Below, piece after piece: positions 8,005-16,023 of a stretch of 46,239 nt of DNA (its first letter is position 1; every line of letters begins with the position of its first letter). The stretch is from an uncultured Marvinbryantia sp. (GTDB lineage: Bacteria > Bacillota > Clostridia > Lachnospirales > Lachnospiraceae). The stretch is from assembly GCA_934373455.1 (NCBI GenBank), contig CAKRON010000011.1:1-46239 (forward strand). The letters are read 5' to 3'. Made by a program: the position numbers and the translations under genes. The notes under the pieces were generated by a model. That model did no database searches and had not been told where the DNA came from. It saw only the letters and a program-made list of their open reading frames with translations.

Positions 8005-10191
8005 ATGAAATCGCTTGTAATAGCAGAGAAACCGTCAGTAGGACGGGATATTGCAAGAGTGCTGCATTGCAGCAAGACTTCCGGCGGCGCTCTGGAAGGG
8101 GAAAAATATATAGTGACGTGGGCGCTGGGACATTTGGTAACACTGGCAGACCCTGAAGAATATGATAAAAAATATCAGAAATGGGATATGAACACGTTGC
8201 CGATGATGCCGGAGAAAATGCAGCTGGTGGTGATTCGTCAGACTGCAAAACAATATCAGACTGTGAAAACGCAGCTGTATCGAAAAGATGTCGGGGAAAT
8301 TATCATTGCCACAGATGCTGGAAGAGAGGGAGAATTGGTTGCAAGATGGATTTTGGAAAAAGCCAATTGTCATAAACCGATCAAACGTCTGTGGATTTCG
8401 TCTGTTACAGATAAAGCGATTCGGGAAGGATTTGCTCACCTGGAAGATGGCAGAAAATATCAGCATTTATATGAAGCAGCAGTATGCCGGGCAGAAGCAG
8501 ACTGGCTGGTTGGCATGAATGGAACGAGAGCACTGACATGTAAGCACAATGCACAATTGTCCTGTGGAAGAGTACAGACTCCGACTCTGGCAATGATTGC
8601 GAAGAGAGAAAAACAGATTAAAGAGTTTCAGCCACAGGAATATTATGGAATCCAAATTTGGGATGGTCAGATTCGCTGGACCTGGCAGGATGAAAAAAGT
8701 GGCAGTTATCGTACATTTTCAAGAGAAAAAGTAATAAAGATCCAGGATGCCTTAAAGGGAACGCAGCTGACAGTGACAGATGTAAAGGAGTCAAGAAGCA
8801 GTGTGGGAGCTCCGGGATTATATGACCTGACAGAATTACAGCGGGACGCCAGCAAGAAGTTCGGTTATTCGGCAAAGCAGACGTTAAATATTATGCAGCA
8901 GCTTTATGAACATCATAAAGTATTGACGTATCCGAGAACAGATTCCAGATACATTTCAGCAGATGTGGCTGAGACAATAAAAGAACGGCTGCGTGCGATC
9001 AGTATCGGACCATATAAAAAGCTGGCCGGACCATTGATTATGCAGCCACTGCGTGTGAATAAGAGTTTTGTAGATGACAAAAAAGTGAGTGACCATCATG
9101 CGATCATTCCAACAGAACAATTTGTACAGCTGGACAAGATGAGTACACAGGAACGTCGAATCTATGATCTTGTAGTGCGCAGATTTTTAAGTGTCCTGTA
9201 TCCGCCATGCATCTATATGCAGACTTCACTCAGAGCACAGGCAGCAGGTGAAAACTTTGCCGCAAAAGGCAAAGTAATGCTGGATCAGGGATGGAGAATC
9301 GTATACGATGAACAGGAAGAAGCAGAAGAGCAGGAAGATACGTTAAAAGAACAAAACCTTCCATCTGTGAATACAGGAGATCACAGAACCTTAGTGAAAA
9401 CAGAGCTTACAAAAGGAAAGACAAAGCCGCCTGCCTACTTTACAGAGGCAACGCTATTATCTGCAATGGAGAATCCGGTAAAATATATGGAAAGCCGGGA
9501 TGCAAAGACGGTGAAAACCCTGGGAGAAACAGGGGGACTTGGAACAGTAGCTACCAGAGCAGACATTATTGAAAAGTTATTTCACAGTTTTCTGATGGAA
9601 AAACAGGGAAATGAGATTCATCTGACTGGAAAAGCCCGTCAGCTTTTGACATTGGTTCCGGAAGATTTGAAGAAACCGGAACTTACAGCGGACTGGGAAA
9701 TGAAGCTTTCACGCATAGCAAAAGGTCAGATGAAGCGTGATACGTTTATGAAAGAAATTGACGTTTATACCAGAGAAATTGTGCAGGAGATAAAAGCAGA
9801 CGACGGAGTTTTCCGTCATGATAATCTGACGAACCATAAATGCCCGGTATGTGGAAAACGCATGCTGGCTGTGAATGGCAAACAGGCAAAGATGCTGGTC
9901 TGCCAGGACCGGGAATGTGGTCATCGAGAAGTGATTTCCAGAGTGACAAATGCACGCTGTCCGAATTGTCATAAAAAGATGGAAATGTATGAAAAAGGCG
10001 GAGAAAAAACATTTATCTGTAAATGTGGATACAAAGAAAGACTTTCTGCTTTTCAGGCAAGACGGGAAAAAGAAGGTGCAGGTGTCAGCAAAAAGGATGT
10101 GCAGAGATATTTGAATAAGCAGAAAAAAGAGGCACAGGAACCTGTGAATAATGCATTTGCACAGGCACTGGCCGGCATAAAAATAGATTAG
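8005..10191 (+). CDS. topB: DNA topoisomerase III
   Basis: This type IA topoisomerase relaxes and decatenates DNA by single-strand passage. In the 728-residue protein the TOPRIM domain is at the N-terminus (E8 in IAEKPS; D104 in ATDAGREGE), followed by the cleavage/strand-passage domain with active-site Tyr309 in VLTYPRTDSRY. Two C-terminal zinc-ribbon units follow (CPVC...CQDREC around 613-638; CPNC...CKC around 652-675), then a short basic tail. ATG 8005 is chosen because AAAGGAG lies six bases upstream; a frame extension to 7969 has no such site. The presence of zinc ribbons and the DAGREGE motif fit chromosomal Firmicute TopB. It heads a run of metabolic genes on the same strand. Confidence 0.95.
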   Translation: MKSLVIAEKPSVGRDIARVLHCSKTSGGALEGEKYIVTWALGHLVTLADPEEYDKKYQKWDMNTLPMMPEKMQLVVIRQTAKQYQTVKTQLYRKDVGEIIIATDAGREGELVARWILEKANCHKPIKRLWISSVTDKAIREGFAHLEDGRKYQHLYEAAVCRAEADWLVGMNGTRALTCKHNAQLSCGRVQTPTLAMIAKREKQIKEFQPQEYYGIQIWDGQIRWTWQDEKSGSYRTFSREKVIKIQDALKGTQLTVTDVKESRSSVGAPGLYDLTELQRDASKKFGYSAKQTLNIMQQLYEHHKVLTYPRTDSRYISADVAETIKERLRAISIGPYKKLAGPLIMQPLRVNKSFVDDKKVSDHHAIIPTEQFVQLDKMSTQERRIYDLVVRRFLSVLYPPCIYMQTSLRAQAAGENFAAKGKVMLDQGWRIVYDEQEEAEEQEDTLKEQNLPSVNTGDHRTLVKTELTKGKTKPPAYFTEATLLSAMENPVKYMESRDAKTVKTLGETGGLGTVATRADIIEKLFHSFLMEKQGNEIHLTGKARQLLTLVPEDLKKPELTADWEMKLSRIAKGQMKRDTFMKEIDVYTREIVQEIKADDGVFRHDNLTNHKCPVCGKRMLAVNGKQAKMLVCQDRECGHREVISRVTNARCPNCHKKMEMYEKGGEKTFICKCGYKERLSAFQARREKEGAGVSKKDVQRYLNKQKKEAQEPVNNAFAQALAGIKID

Positions 10192-10220
10192 ATGTGAATA
10201 TAAAACAGGGGGTAACTACA

Positions 10221-11552
10221 ATGAAGAAAACAGCAGAAGAACTGATCGCGTTTATCAAAGAAAGTCCAGATGCATTTCACGCTGCAGATGCGGTAACGAG
10301 AAGGCTTCAGGCAGCAGGATATGAAGAATTAAAAGAAAGGGATCACTGGAATCTGGACTCCGGCAAAGGTTATTATGTAACCAGAAATGATTCTGCAGTG
10401 ATTGCGTTTCGGATACCGAAAGTGGAGGCGGCAGGATACCAGATCATGGCTTGCCACAGTGATTCACCTTCTTTTAAAATCAAAGAGAATCCAGAGATGG
10501 TGGTGGATGGACATTATATAAAACTGAATGTGGAAAAATATGGTGGAATGATAATTGCACCGTGGTTTGATCGTCCACTGTCCATATCCGGAAGGGTAAT
10601 GGTTCGTGAAACTAATAAATCCGGAAAGAAAATGATTGCATCCAGGTTAATAAATATTGACAGAGATCTTCTGATGATTCCAAATCTGGCAATTCACATG
10701 AATCGAGATGTAAACAGCGGATATACATATAATGCCCAGAAAGATGTGCTGCCGCTTATGTCCTGTGGATGTGAACCGGGACAGTTTCGTCAGATCGTGG
10801 CAGAGGCAGCCGGTGTGAAGGAAGAAGATATTCTGGCTCAGGAGCTGTTCCTTTACAGCAGATCTCAGGCCAGTATCTGGGGAGCAAATGAAGAATTTGT
10901 ATCTTGCGGTCGTCTGGATGATCTGCAGTGTGCTTATGCAGGACTGATGGGATTTCTGGAAGCAGGAACATGTAAGATGCAGGATGTGGAAGAGAGCAGA
11001 TCCATGATTCCGGTATTCTGCATGTTAGATAACGAAGAAGTAGGAAGTGGAACCAAACAGGGAGCTGCGTCCACATTTTTGAAAGATGTATTGCTGCGAA
11101 TTCAGCTGGCAAATGGAAAAACTCAGGAGGATTATCTGCGCATGCTGGCTGAAAGTTTCATGGTATCGGCAGATAATGCCCATGCATTGCATCCAAATTA
11201 TGCGGATAAAACAGATCCGACCAATCATCCATATATAAATGCAGGAATTGTTATTAAGCATAGTGCAAATCAAAAATATACCACAGATGCAGTGTCAGCA
11301 GCAGTATATCGCACGATCTGTGAGGCGGCAGAAGTGCCGGTACAGGATTTCTTTAACCGCTCTGATATGGCAGGAGGCTCTACGCTTGGAAATATAGCAA
11401 ATACACAGACACCGATGAATACGGTAGATATTGGCCTGCCACAGCTTGCTATGCATTCGCCTTACGAAACAGCCGGAGTAAAGGATACAGAATATCTGAT
11501 TCGCGCAACCAGACTTTTCTATCTGAGTAATGTGTCAGAACTTCTGAATTAG
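10221..11552 (+). CDS. apeB: M18 family aminopeptidase
   Basis: This 443-residue cytosolic metallo-aminopeptidase releases N-terminal amino acids, typically acidic or neutral, from peptides. Features of family M18 are present: ACHSDSPSF with metal ligand H79, CGRLDDLQCAYA with the bridging Asp, LDNEEVGSGTKQGA with the catalytic and ligand Glu residues, SADNAHALHPNY, and the C-terminal NRSDMAGGSTLGNI. The ATG at 10221 follows CAGGGGGTAACTACA; an upstream in-frame ATG at 10194 has no binding site and is rejected. The gene starts 29 bases after topB, likely co-transcribed. Length is normal for the family. Confidence 0.93.
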   Translation: MKKTAEELIAFIKESPDAFHAADAVTRRLQAAGYEELKERDHWNLDSGKGYYVTRNDSAVIAFRIPKVEAAGYQIMACHSDSPSFKIKENPEMVVDGHYIKLNVEKYGGMIIAPWFDRPLSISGRVMVRETNKSGKKMIASRLINIDRDLLMIPNLAIHMNRDVNSGYTYNAQKDVLPLMSCGCEPGQFRQIVAEAAGVKEEDILAQELFLYSRSQASIWGANEEFVSCGRLDDLQCAYAGLMGFLEAGTCKMQDVEESRSMIPVFCMLDNEEVGSGTKQGAASTFLKDVLLRIQLANGKTQEDYLRMLAESFMVSADNAHALHPNYADKTDPTNHPYINAGIVIKHSANQKYTTDAVSAAVYRTICEAAEVPVQDFFNRSDMAGGSTLGNIANTQTPMNTVDIGLPQLAMHSPYETAGVKDTEYLIRATRLFYLSNVSELLN

Positions 11553-11569
11553 GGAGGAGGCAGACAGGC

Positions 11570-12487
11570 ATGATCACAACCGTAACGTTAAATCCTGCGA
11601 TTGATTGTGTGGTGCGGGTGAAGGAGCTGAAACCAGGCACCCTGAACCGAGTGATGGAAGAGGCGGTTTTTCCGGGAGGAAAAGGGGTAAATGTATCTCT
11701 GGTTCTGAATGAACTGGGCGAGGATACCTGTTGTTGTGGATTCCTGGCTGGAGCTACTGGAAAAGCATATGAAGCCATGTTGGAAGAACGAGGGCTGAAG
11801 TATGGCTTTCAGTTTCTGGAAAATGGATTTACCAGAATCAACACAAAAGTCAGTGCTGTGGAAGAGACAGAAATTAATGGGGCAGGTCCGGTTCCGGATT
11901 GGGAAGACGTGGACAGATTATGCGAGAGGCTGGAACAGCTTGTGGCAGACGATTTTCTGGTCTTATCCGGAAATGTACCGGCCAGTATCAAAGGTGCCTA
12001 TGCATATATTTTGAATAAATTGTCGTCATGTGGGGTACAGCCTGTGGTGGATGTGACAGGGGAAGAATTGAAAAAGACATTGCCATATCATCCGTTTCTG
12101 ATTAAACCTAACCGGGAAGAATTGGAAGATTTGTTTAACGTTCGCATAGAAACCAGAGATGAAGTCAAATACTATGCAAAAGAGATGCAAAAAATGGGTG
12201 CAAGAAATGTTCTGGTGTCAATGGGTGCAGATGGCATGATTCTGTTGACGCAGGACGATCAGATATTTTATGCAGAAGGAGTAAAGGGAAAGGTGGCCAA
12301 TACAGTGGGAGCCGGTGATTCGTCAGTAGCCGGTTTTCTGGCTGGATGGAAACAGACACATTCCTGGACTTCTGCATTTCGACTGGCTGCGGCAGCAGGA
12401 ACCGCAACCGCTTTTACATATGGAACTGCAGATGGCTCTGCTATTCGAAATCTGGAAGAAAAAATTAAAATATGGGGGAATTTATGA
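11570..12487 (+). CDS. fruK: 1-phosphofructokinase / PfkB-family hexose kinase
   Basis: This 305-residue PfkB-type kinase begins MITTVTLNPAIDCVVRV, as usual for 1-phosphofructokinases, and has the sugar-binding PGGKGVNVSLVLNELG (about 38-53) and the C-terminal signature NTVGAGDSSVAGFLAG with the catalytic Asp near 249. It most likely phosphorylates fructose-1-phosphate to fructose-1,6-bisphosphate. Tagatose-6-phosphate kinase is the main alternative, since no fructose PTS or DeoR/FruR regulator lies beside it. The site GGGAGGAGG precedes the ATG. The stop overlaps the yitT start (ATGA), an unusual pairing for a fruK gene. Confidence 0.85.
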   Translation: MITTVTLNPAIDCVVRVKELKPGTLNRVMEEAVFPGGKGVNVSLVLNELGEDTCCCGFLAGATGKAYEAMLEERGLKYGFQFLENGFTRINTKVSAVEETEINGAGPVPDWEDVDRLCERLEQLVADDFLVLSGNVPASIKGAYAYILNKLSSCGVQPVVDVTGEELKKTLPYHPFLIKPNREELEDLFNVRIETRDEVKYYAKEMQKMGARNVLVSMGADGMILLTQDDQIFYAEGVKGKVANTVGAGDSSVAGFLAGWKQTHSWTSAFRLAAAAGTATAFTYGTADGSAIRNLEEKIKIWGNL

Positions 12488-13356
12488 GAAACAATGTAAA
12501 AAGAATCAGCATAGATGTGCTGGTAGATATTCTGGGTGGAATTTTACTGACCATAGCTACCTACAGCTTTGCAGTTCCGGCAAACTTCCCAATGACAGGC
12601 GTATCTGGTGTAGCCTTGATCTTTTATCGTTTACTTGGTTTGCCGGTAGGTACGATGACAGTGATTTTAAATATTCCAATTGTTATTTGCTGTTATAAAA
12701 CACTTGGAAAACAGTTTTATATAAAATCATTGAGATCCACGCTGATTACATCTGCGGTAATGGATATTATGGGACCACGCCTTCCGCTGTATCAGGGTGA
12801 CATGATGCTTGCCGCAATCAGTGCCGGAGTGATGCTTGGTATTGGTTATGCAATTATCTTTATGAGAGGATCTTCTACCGGTGGATTTGACTTTATTATG
12901 ATGGCAGTAAAGTATTATCGTCCACATCTGTCACTTGGAAAAATCGGGTTTGCTATGGATGCCTTTGTCATTGTAGTCAGTGCAGTGAGTATCAGAACAG
13001 GTGTCGATTGTGTAATTTACGGACTGGTGTTAAATTACCTTTATTCTACGGTATTGGATCGCATGATTTGTGGCACGAATTCCGGAAAGTTAACGTTGAT
13101 TATTTCGGATCATCCGCGGGAAATTGTGAATGAGATCGATAAGCTTGTAGAGCGGGGAGCCACTCGGTTGAAAGGCATCGGAGGTTATACCGGGGAGGAA
13201 AAAGAGGTCGTTATGTGCGCAAGCAGCAGCAAAGAAATGTATGCCATTCGTAAACGGGTACATGAGATCGATGAGCGGGCATTTGTGATCATAGTGGAAT
13301 CCAACGAAGTCATCGGAGAAGGGTTCCGCCTTCCGGATGAGACAAATTTGATATAG
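12484..13356 (+). CDS. YitT family membrane protein (DUF161 + DUF2179)
   Basis: This 290-residue protein has five to six hydrophobic segments in residues 10-190, including a glycine-rich FMRGSSTGGFDFIMMAVKY motif typical of the YitT_membrane domain, followed by a soluble DUF2179 domain (about 195-285; GVTRLKG-like motif GATRLKGIGGYTG). Members are widespread in Firmicutes and their transport or signalling role is unknown. The start at 12484 overlaps the fruK stop as ATGA and is preceded by GGGGG. An upstream in-frame ATG four codons earlier lacks its own site. Confidence 0.9.
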   Translation: MRNNVKRISIDVLVDILGGILLTIATYSFAVPANFPMTGVSGVALIFYRLLGLPVGTMTVILNIPIVICCYKTLGKQFYIKSLRSTLITSAVMDIMGPRLPLYQGDMMLAAISAGVMLGIGYAIIFMRGSSTGGFDFIMMAVKYYRPHLSLGKIGFAMDAFVIVVSAVSIRTGVDCVIYGLVLNYLYSTVLDRMICGTNSGKLTLIISDHPREIVNEIDKLVERGATRLKGIGGYTGEEKEVVMCASSSKEMYAIRKRVHEIDERAFVIIVESNEVIGEGFRLPDETNLI

Positions 13357-13375
13357 AGATAGCAGGTGCTATGCC

Positions 13376-13396
13376 ATGCCATTCGGAATCCGCTGC
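13376..13396 (+). repeat. 21-bp direct repeat, copy 1
   Basis: A 21-base sequence beginning ATGCCATTCGG and ending ATCCGCTGC is identical to the copy at 13686-13706. It lies just after yitT and directly before the foldback element, so the two copies bracket it. Confidence 0.8.
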
Positions 13397-13600
13397 TTTT
13401 TTATGCGTGTTATCTATGGTTATGAATGCAGATTATATTTGTTTTGCTGCGCGCCTTTCGAATGTTTGTTATCCGCCCTTCGCTTTAACTCGCTTCGCTC
13501 AAACAAGACGCTTGCGGGCGGACATTTTCTCAAAGCTTGCTGACGCAAAACTGCAAAAAATCTGCTTATCATAAGCCATAGATTTTCACGCATTATAAAA
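13397..13600. repeat. 204-bp imperfect foldback (palindromic) element, copy A
   Basis: The two halves are reverse complements with interruptions. Paired blocks from outside in: ATGCGTG (13403-13409) with 13587-13593; ATCTATGG (13412-13419) with 13576-13583; GCAGATT (13428-13434) with 13559-13565; GTTTTGC (13441-13447) with 13545-13551; CCGCCC (13473-13478) with 13516-13521. The centre (13481-13507, CGCTTTAACTCG...CTCAAACAAG) also occurs, reverse-complemented and slightly altered, in the centre of the element at 27258-27452. It may be a non-autonomous mobile element or a structured RNA. A 67-codon frame through it is judged not to be a gene. Confidence 0.7.
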
Positions 13601-13685
13601 GATATCAGCCTTGTATGCTATGTAAAACGCCGAGCCAGCTCGAATAAGCTAGCGCTTTTTCTCGCTGTTGGGCTGTCGCTGCGTC

Positions 13686-13706
13686 ATGCCATTCGGAATC
13701 CGCTGC
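13686..13706 (+). repeat. 21-bp direct repeat, copy 2
   Basis: Identical to 13376-13396, 310 bases downstream, on the other side of the foldback element. The intervening 13601-13685 is gene-free, with several GC-rich short self-complementary stretches but no recognisable RNA family. Confidence 0.8.
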
Positions 13707-13751
13707 GCTGCTTCCTCATGGACGGCTGTCGCCGTATAAAATAATAAAAAT

Positions 13752-13790
13752 AAATGCCCTTACAAGTAAACTTGCAGGGCATTATTTTTA
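13752..13790 (-). terminator. Terminator of the rubrerythrin gene
   Basis: AATGCCCT..CAAGT (from 13753) pairs with ACTTGCAGGGCATT (to 13783) with a small internal irregularity. It is flanked by A/T-rich tails on both sides (T-rich when read on the minus strand). It lies 22 bases beyond the rubrerythrin stop and could work in both directions. Confidence 0.75.
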
Positions 13791-13811
13791 TCATTTTGCA
13801 TGGCTTGTAGC

Positions 13812-14399
13812 TTAGCCAAAGTATCTTTCTAAGAGGCCTTTCAGAGCGCGTCCGTGACGAGCTTCGTCTTTAGCCATTTCGTGTACTGTATCATGGATAG
13901 CATCCAGGTTGTTCTGTTTTGCACATTTAGCAAGATCGAATTTACCCTGTGTAGCACCAAATTCGCAGTCAACTCTCCATTTCAGGTTATCTTTTGTAGT
14001 AGCTTTCATGTTTGGTTCCAGATCTTCACCCAACATTTCAGCAAATTTAGCTGCATGTTCTGCTTCTTCGTAAGCAGCTTTTTCCCAGTAAAGACCGATT
14101 TCTGGATATCCTTCACGGTGAGCGATACGAGCCATGCAAAGGTACATACCTACTTCTGAACATTCTCCATTGAAGTTAGCTTTTAACTGATCGAAGATGA
14201 ACTTCTTATCTTCATCACTGATGTCTTTGTTATCTTTTACAGTTTTAGCGTAGATACCATATTCATGTTCTGCAGCCAGAACCAGTTCTCCTTCTACTTT
14301 CTGGAACATATCAGATTTTGCATGACAGACTGGACATTCAGCTGGTGCTGCATCGCCTTCATAGATATAACCACATACTTTACATACAAATTTTGCCAT
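13812..14399 (-). CDS. Reverse rubrerythrin (N-terminal rubredoxin domain)
   Basis: This 195-residue peroxide-scavenging protein reduces hydrogen peroxide using electrons ultimately from NAD(P)H. A rubredoxin-like iron site is at the N-terminus (C6-x-x-C9 and C22-x-x-C25), followed by a four-helix diiron domain with ExxH motifs ([38 protein letters not shown]). The domain order is the reverse of classical rubrerythrin, as in clostridial oxygen-inducible forms. ATG 14399 follows AGGAGAACAAAACA. It lies downstream of a PerR-like repressor and shares an operator motif with it, which supports peroxide induction. Confidence 0.93.
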   Translation of the reverse strand: MAKFVCKVCGYIYEGDAAPAECPVCHAKSDMFQKVEGELVLAAEHEYGIYAKTVKDNKDISDEDKKFIFDQLKANFNGECSEVGMYLCMARIAHREGYPEIGLYWEKAAYEEAEHAAKFAEMLGEDLEPNMKATTKDNLKWRVDCEFGATQGKFDLAKCAKQNNLDAIHDTVHEMAKDEARHGRALKGLLERYFG

Positions 14400-14446
14400 T
14401 GTTTTGTTCTCCTTTTCTTTTTGAATTTATATTTTGTTTTATTAAA

Positions 14447-14465
14447 ATCAGTAATTGTTACTGAT
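14447..14465. promoter_or_regulatory. Putative PerR/Fur-type operator at the rubrerythrin promoter
   Basis: ATCAGTAA-TTG-TTACTGAT is a perfect 8-3-8 inverted repeat just downstream of the rubrerythrin -10 element. On the minus strand the sequence after the -10, CTAATATCAGTAACA, closely matches CTAATATCAATAACA at the perR promoter, implying a common regulator. Confidence 0.6.
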
Positions 14466-14468
14466 ATT

Positions 14469-14497
14469 AGATTACCATTTCTTTTGATGTTTGTCAA
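14469..14497 (-). promoter_or_regulatory. Rubrerythrin promoter
   Basis: On the minus strand TTGACA (14497-14492), a 17-base spacer and TAATCT (14474-14469) form a strong sigma-A promoter. It is followed at once by the palindromic operator at 14447-14465. The gene starts 70 bases downstream. Confidence 0.75.
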
Positions 14498-14527
14498 GAT
14501 AAAAATGATAATTATTATTAATTTTGT

Positions 14528-14920
14528 CTAACTTGCTTCTTCAGATTCGTCCATACAGTTTGCGCAAACTCCATAAAAATATGTGCAGTGTCGGTCGATT
14601 CTTCCCGGAAAATTCTTCCTTGCTACCTCTACAATATCATCGATGCTGTCCATTTCCAGATCGAGTACACTGTGACATTTAGTACATACAAAATGGTTGT
14701 GCGGAGTAGTATTGAAATCGTAGTGGTCACATCCATCTCCGGTTGTCAATCTGGTGATCTCTCCGATATCAGACAGGAGGTTCAGATTACGGTAAATTGT
14801 ACCCAGGCTGATATTCGGAAATTGTTGTCTAATATTCATATAAATTGTATCAGCAGTAGGATGATCTTTACGTGTACTCAAGAAGTCTTTGATAGATTCT
14901 CTCTGACGACTGTAATTCAT
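14528..14920 (-). CDS. perR: Fur/PerR family metal-dependent transcriptional repressor
   Basis: This 130-residue regulator has an N-terminal winged helix (MNYSRQRESIKDFLSTRKDHPTADTIYMNIRQQFPNISLGTIYRNLNLLSDIGEI) and a C-terminal metal/dimerisation domain. HYDFNTTPHNHF supplies the regulatory metal ligands, and the two CxxC motifs (CTKC and CANC) form a structural zinc site. Pairing with a rubrerythrin and a shared operator favour a peroxide sensor (PerR) over an iron sensor, though the assignment by eye is not certain. ATG 14920 has AAAGGAGAAG upstream; a long open extension further upstream is AT-rich and crosses the promoter, so it is rejected. It is probably autoregulated. Confidence 0.85.
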   Translation of the reverse strand: MNYSRQRESIKDFLSTRKDHPTADTIYMNIRQQFPNISLGTIYRNLNLLSDIGEITRLTTGDGCDHYDFNTTPHNHFVCTKCHSVLDLEMDSIDDIVEVARKNFPGRIDRHCTYFYGVCANCMDESEEAS

Positions 14921-14935
14921 ATAGATCTTCTCCTT

Positions 14936-14979
14936 TACTAATATAAAAATAATAACTATTACTGTTATTGATATTAGTA
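14936..14979. promoter_or_regulatory. Nested palindromic operator at the perR promoter
   Basis: TACTAATAT (14936-14944) is the reverse complement of ATATTAGTA (14971-14979), and inside it AATAAC (14951-14956) mirrors GTTATT (14964-14969). The site begins at the -10 element and extends through the start of transcription, as expected for an autorepressor. Confidence 0.6.
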
Positions 14980-15004
14980 TAGTATTGAAAGAACTGTTTG
15001 TCAA
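14976..15004 (-). promoter_or_regulatory. perR promoter
   Basis: On the minus strand TTGACA (15004-14999), a 17-base spacer and TATACT (14981-14976) form a near-consensus promoter, overlapped at its -10 by the palindromic operator. Confidence 0.75.
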
Positions 15005-15088
15005 GTGAAAATAAATAAAAACAGATGGAATTCTTGAGTGTATATATTTTTTCAAAAGAGAAATACTGGAAATAAAGATGAAAAGGGA

Positions 15089-15310
15089 ATGGCGCAAATT
15101 ATGCATAATTTGAAAAAAACATGGATTATAATGGTATTGTTTGCAACGATAGAATTGCTGGCATTTCCGAAAATATTGTTTCCGGATTGCATAAGGAAAA
15201 ATGAGATTGAATATCAAAATGAAGATACAATGGAAGAAAATTATTGCTTTAAAAGTTATTTTCTTATATTTGTGAATGAAAAAATGCAGAAATCCGAGAA
15301 ATGTGAGTGA
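15089..15310 (+). CDS. Doubtful small membrane protein
   Basis: An open frame of 73 codons (from an ATG at 15089, or ATG 15101) contains one hydrophobic segment (TWIIMVLFATIELLAFPKILF) followed by a charged tail. AAAAGGGA lies only two bases from the first ATG and suits the second better. No family is recognised and base composition is AT-rich and unremarkable. It could be a real small protein facing the toxin-antitoxin module, or chance; the stretch between perR and the module otherwise holds only the perR promoter and the hairpin at 15352. Confidence 0.25.
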   Translation: MAQIMHNLKKTWIIMVLFATIELLAFPKILFPDCIRKNEIEYQNEDTMEENYCFKSYFLIFVNEKMQKSEKCE

Positions 15311-15351
15311 CATATGGAGTAGTGATTAGATAAGAGAAGTAAGAAACATAT

Positions 15352-15390
15352 AAAAGCTGTAAAAATTTACGTTGAATTTTACAGCTTTTT
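15352..15390. terminator. Perfect 13-bp hairpin upstream of the toxin-antitoxin module
   Basis: AAAAGCTGTAAAA (15352-15364) pairs perfectly with TTTTACAGCTTTT (15377-15389) and is followed by a T. It looks like an intrinsic terminator for anything transcribed from upstream, but its 3' arm lies between the -35 and -10 of the module promoter. Confidence 0.7.
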
Positions 15391-15399
15391 GTGTATAAT
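15372..15399 (+). promoter_or_regulatory. Promoter of the Phd/RelE-type module
   Basis: TTGAAT (15372-15377), a 16-base spacer and TATAAT (15394-15399) lie about 45 bases before the antitoxin start. The spacer is the 3' arm of a strong hairpin, so the region combines a terminator and a promoter. Confidence 0.65.
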
Positions 15400-15445
15400 A
15401 AAAGCAACAGAAACAATACAAAATCAATGAAAGGAGCTGATAAAT

Positions 15446-15694
15446 ATGCCTAATATTTTACCAGTATCTGATTTGAGAAACTATAATGAAGTTCTGAAAA
15501 ACTGTCATAAAGGAGAGCCGGTATACCTGACTAAAAATGGCAGGGGGCGTTTTGTAGTTATGGATATTGAAGATTATGAGCGTGATCGTGCAGAGAAAAA
15601 GCTTTTGATGAAGCTACAGGAAGCCGAGGAAGCAGTGAAAGATGGTGAAGGATGGCTGGATCTTGATGAACTGAAAGTACTTGTGGGGGAATAA
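15446..15694 (+). CDS. Type II antitoxin, Phd/YefM family
   Basis: This 82-residue protein begins MPNILPVSDLRNYNEVL, the DNA-binding Phd/YefM fold, with the typical GEPVYLTKNGRGRFVVMDIEDYER strand-helix motif. It has a charged C-terminal tail that should wrap around the toxin. AAAGGAG precedes the ATG at a good distance. Antitoxins of this family neutralise the partner and repress their own promoter. It ends one base before the toxin start, the standard arrangement. Confidence 0.92.
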   Translation: MPNILPVSDLRNYNEVLKNCHKGEPVYLTKNGRGRFVVMDIEDYERDRAEKKLLMKLQEAEEAVKDGEGWLDLDELKVLVGE

Positions 15695-15695
15695 G

Positions 15696-15995
15696 ATGTT
15701 AAAACTGCGGATCAATCCGATTGTTGCAAAGGATCTGAAAAGTATCCGAGATTATATTGCAGAAGATAATGAAGAATACGCTGCAAAAACTATAAAAGAG
15801 ATTTACGGTAAATTTGAAAATCTCCAGATGTTTCCTGGAATGGGATCAGATCTTTCAAAACGTGTCAGCTTTCGGACAGACTATAAGTATGCAATATGGG
15901 GAGATTATGTGATTATATATAAAGTAGAAGATGAGAATGTAGAGATTTATCGAGTAGTGAATCGATATCAGGATATTACGAGAATCTTTGACTGA
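15696..15995 (+). CDS. Type II toxin, RelE/ParE family
   Basis: This 99-residue protein matches the RelE/ParE fold: a helical hairpin (NPIVAKDLKSIRDYIAEDNEEYAAKTIKEIYGKFENL), then LSKRVSFRTDYKYAIWGDYVIIYKVEDENVEIYRVVNRYQD with the basic strand residues of the toxin core. The ATG at 15696, one base past the antitoxin stop and preceded by GGGGGAA, is preferred over an in-frame TTG five codons upstream. RelE-type toxins cleave ribosome-bound mRNA and ParE-type poison gyrase; the sequence does not decide between them. No sign of truncation. Confidence 0.9.
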   Translation: MLKLRINPIVAKDLKSIRDYIAEDNEEYAAKTIKEIYGKFENLQMFPGMGSDLSKRVSFRTDYKYAIWGDYVIIYKVEDENVEIYRVVNRYQDITRIFD

Positions 15996-16023
15996 TAACA
16001 TAGTTAACATGTATAAGAAAAGA

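Noticed and set aside
13371..13574. 67-codon ORF after yitT
   Set aside because: It runs through the foldback element, has no ribosome site and its composition follows the palindrome.
14921..15313. N-terminal extension of the perR frame
   Set aside because: The extension is AT-rich, contains the promoter and operator, and the internal ATG at 14920 has an ideal ribosome site.
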